Positions 5,009 to 5,848 of a stretch of 5,848 nt of DNA are shown piece after piece. The position numbers were made by a program, and so were the translations under genes. Position 1 is the stretch's first letter, and every line of letters begins with the position of its first letter. Under the pieces are notes generated by a model. It ran no database searches, was not told the origin of the DNA, and worked only from the letters and a program-made list of their open reading frames with translations. Origin of the DNA: an uncultured Verrucomicrobiales bacterium (lineage in GTDB: Bacteria; Verrucomicrobiota; Verrucomicrobiia; Verrucomicrobiales; Akkermansiaceae); NCBI GenBank assembly GCA_937952875.1, contig CALFDI010000005.1, positions 1 through 5,848 on the forward strand, in the 5' to 3' direction.

Positions 5009-5848
5009 ATGAATCTCCTCAACCTAAACGACTTCTCTCTCGAGCGCATACGCCAACCAGACCTTCTTTTCTTAGATAGCCTGAGTGGAAGCCACGCCTA
5101 TGGAACAAACACGTCAGAATCTGATAAAGATTACAAAGGCATATTTATCGCACCTGACTCCTTCCACGCGAGCATGGAGCACATTGAACAGGTCTCTGAT
5201 ACAAAAAACGATCAAGTCTACTACGAAATCACCCGTTTCTTTCAACTTCTCGAAAAGAATAATCCAACAGCCCTCGAGTTACTATACTCTCCCGAGGACT
5301 GCATTCGCTATAAGCACCCTGCTTTTGATTCAATAGATCCTCAGCTCTTCCTTTCTAAACTCTGTGAAAAAAGCTTTGCAGGCTATGCTGCTATGCAAAT
5401 CAAGAAAGCTCGTGGCCTCAACAAAAAGATCGTTAATCCCGAGCCAGAAGAAAGAAAGCATCTGCGAGATTTTTGCTATATTCTAGAAGGACAAGGATCT
5501 ACGCCTCTCGCAGAATGGTTAGAGAGAAATAAAATCGAAGAAACTCACTGTGGACTCGTCGCTGTTAATCATGCTCCATCAACATACGCTCTCTTCCATG
5601 AGCCAGATATTTCTCTACGTGGGATTTTTTCACGAAAAGATGACGGAGCAGTCCTGTGCAGCTCTGTTCCTTATGAAGCCCGTCCTATTGCTTGGATGCA
5701 CTGTAACAGTGATGCTTTTAAAGCACACTGCCGCTCACATCGTGAATACTGGCAGTGGGTCGAGCAACGAAATGAACAACGTTATCAAACAAATTCATCT
5801 CATGGAAGAGATTACGATTCTAAGAATCTCATGCACACCATCCGCCTT
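5009..5848 (+). CDS. RlaP-type nucleotidyltransferase, second copy (partial: C-terminus beyond window)
   Basis: 280 codons are visible without a stop before the right edge. The core has SGSHAYGTNTSESDKDYKG: G27, S28 and the acidic pair D39, D41, with E73 in YYEITRFF as the likely third metal ligand. ALELLYSPED (88-97) corresponds to the IEWLHSPIV motif of the first copy. The C-terminal part ends with YDSKNLMHTIRL (269-280), a motif I associate with the long branch of this family. It differs strongly in sequence from the first RlaP (SHAYG against SRAWG), so the two belong to different branches rather than being a recent duplication. Its role is probably nucleotide addition at RNA ends or on another substrate, inferred from the rtcB context. 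The tail is missing, so total length is unknown. Confidence 0.87.
   Translation, partial: MNLLNLNDFSLERIRQPDLLFLDSLSGSHAYGTNTSESDKDYKGIFIAPDSFHASMEHIEQVSDTKNDQVYYEITRFFQLLEKNNPTALELLYSPEDCIRYKHPAFDSIDPQLFLSKLCEKSFAGYAAMQIKKARGLNKKIVNPEPEERKHLRDFCYILEGQGSTPLAEWLERNKIEETHCGLVAVNHAPSTYALFHEPDISLRGIFSRKDDGAVLCSSVPYEARPIAWMHCNSDAFKAHCRSHREYWQWVEQRNEQRYQTNSSHGRDYDSKNLMHTIRL

Noticed and set aside
5085..5336. 83-codon plus-strand frame
   Set aside because: It is an out-of-frame reading of the second RlaP gene, whose own frame is motif-rich and open to the window end.

Overview
The window holds an RNA-repair locus built around an RtcB-type RNA ligase. On the minus strand is rtcR, a sigma-54 activator with a CARF-type sensor domain, whose C-terminus lies beyond the left edge. 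Across an AT-rich divergent intergenic region, four genes run on the plus strand: a membrane-anchored slipin (SPFH/band-7 protein), rtcB, and two consecutive nucleotidyltransferases of the RlaP type (RNA-ligase-associated Pol-beta superfamily). The second RlaP gene runs off the right edge. All five reading frames appear intact where visible.

Region by region: 1-1381 is rtcR (minus). 1382-1818 carries the regulatory DNA, including a near-consensus sigma-54 -24/-12 promoter at 1511-1526 pointing at the slipin gene. After it comes a long leader with several inverted repeats, three of them packed side by side at 1599-1646. The slipin occupies 1819-2580 (or from 1741). A perfect 10-bp GC-rich hairpin (2595-2624) separates it from rtcB (2673-4160). 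A perfect 16-bp hairpin with a T tract (4174-4229) separates rtcB from the first RlaP gene (4248-5006). The second RlaP gene starts 2 bases after the first one stops (5009).

How the parts probably work together (inference from family knowledge): RtcR senses an RNA-damage signal through its CARF domain and drives sigma-54 transcription of the operon. RtcB reseals cleaved RNA carrying 2',3'-cyclic or 3'-phosphate ends. The RlaP enzymes may add or restore nucleotides at RNA ends, and the slipin may tether or organise the machinery at the membrane. No rtcA (RNA 3'-phosphate cyclase) is visible; the places next to rtcB are taken by the slipin and the RlaP genes. The hairpins between the cistrons suggest that their expression is set separately.

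The organism is a bacterium that uses sigma-54, with moderate GC in genes and AT-rich intergenic DNA. Most plus-strand starts lack a clear Shine-Dalgarno sequence. The long RtcB form and weak SD usage would suit Verrucomicrobiota or a relative, but this is a weak guess. No tRNA, rRNA, CRISPR array or insertion sequence was recognised.
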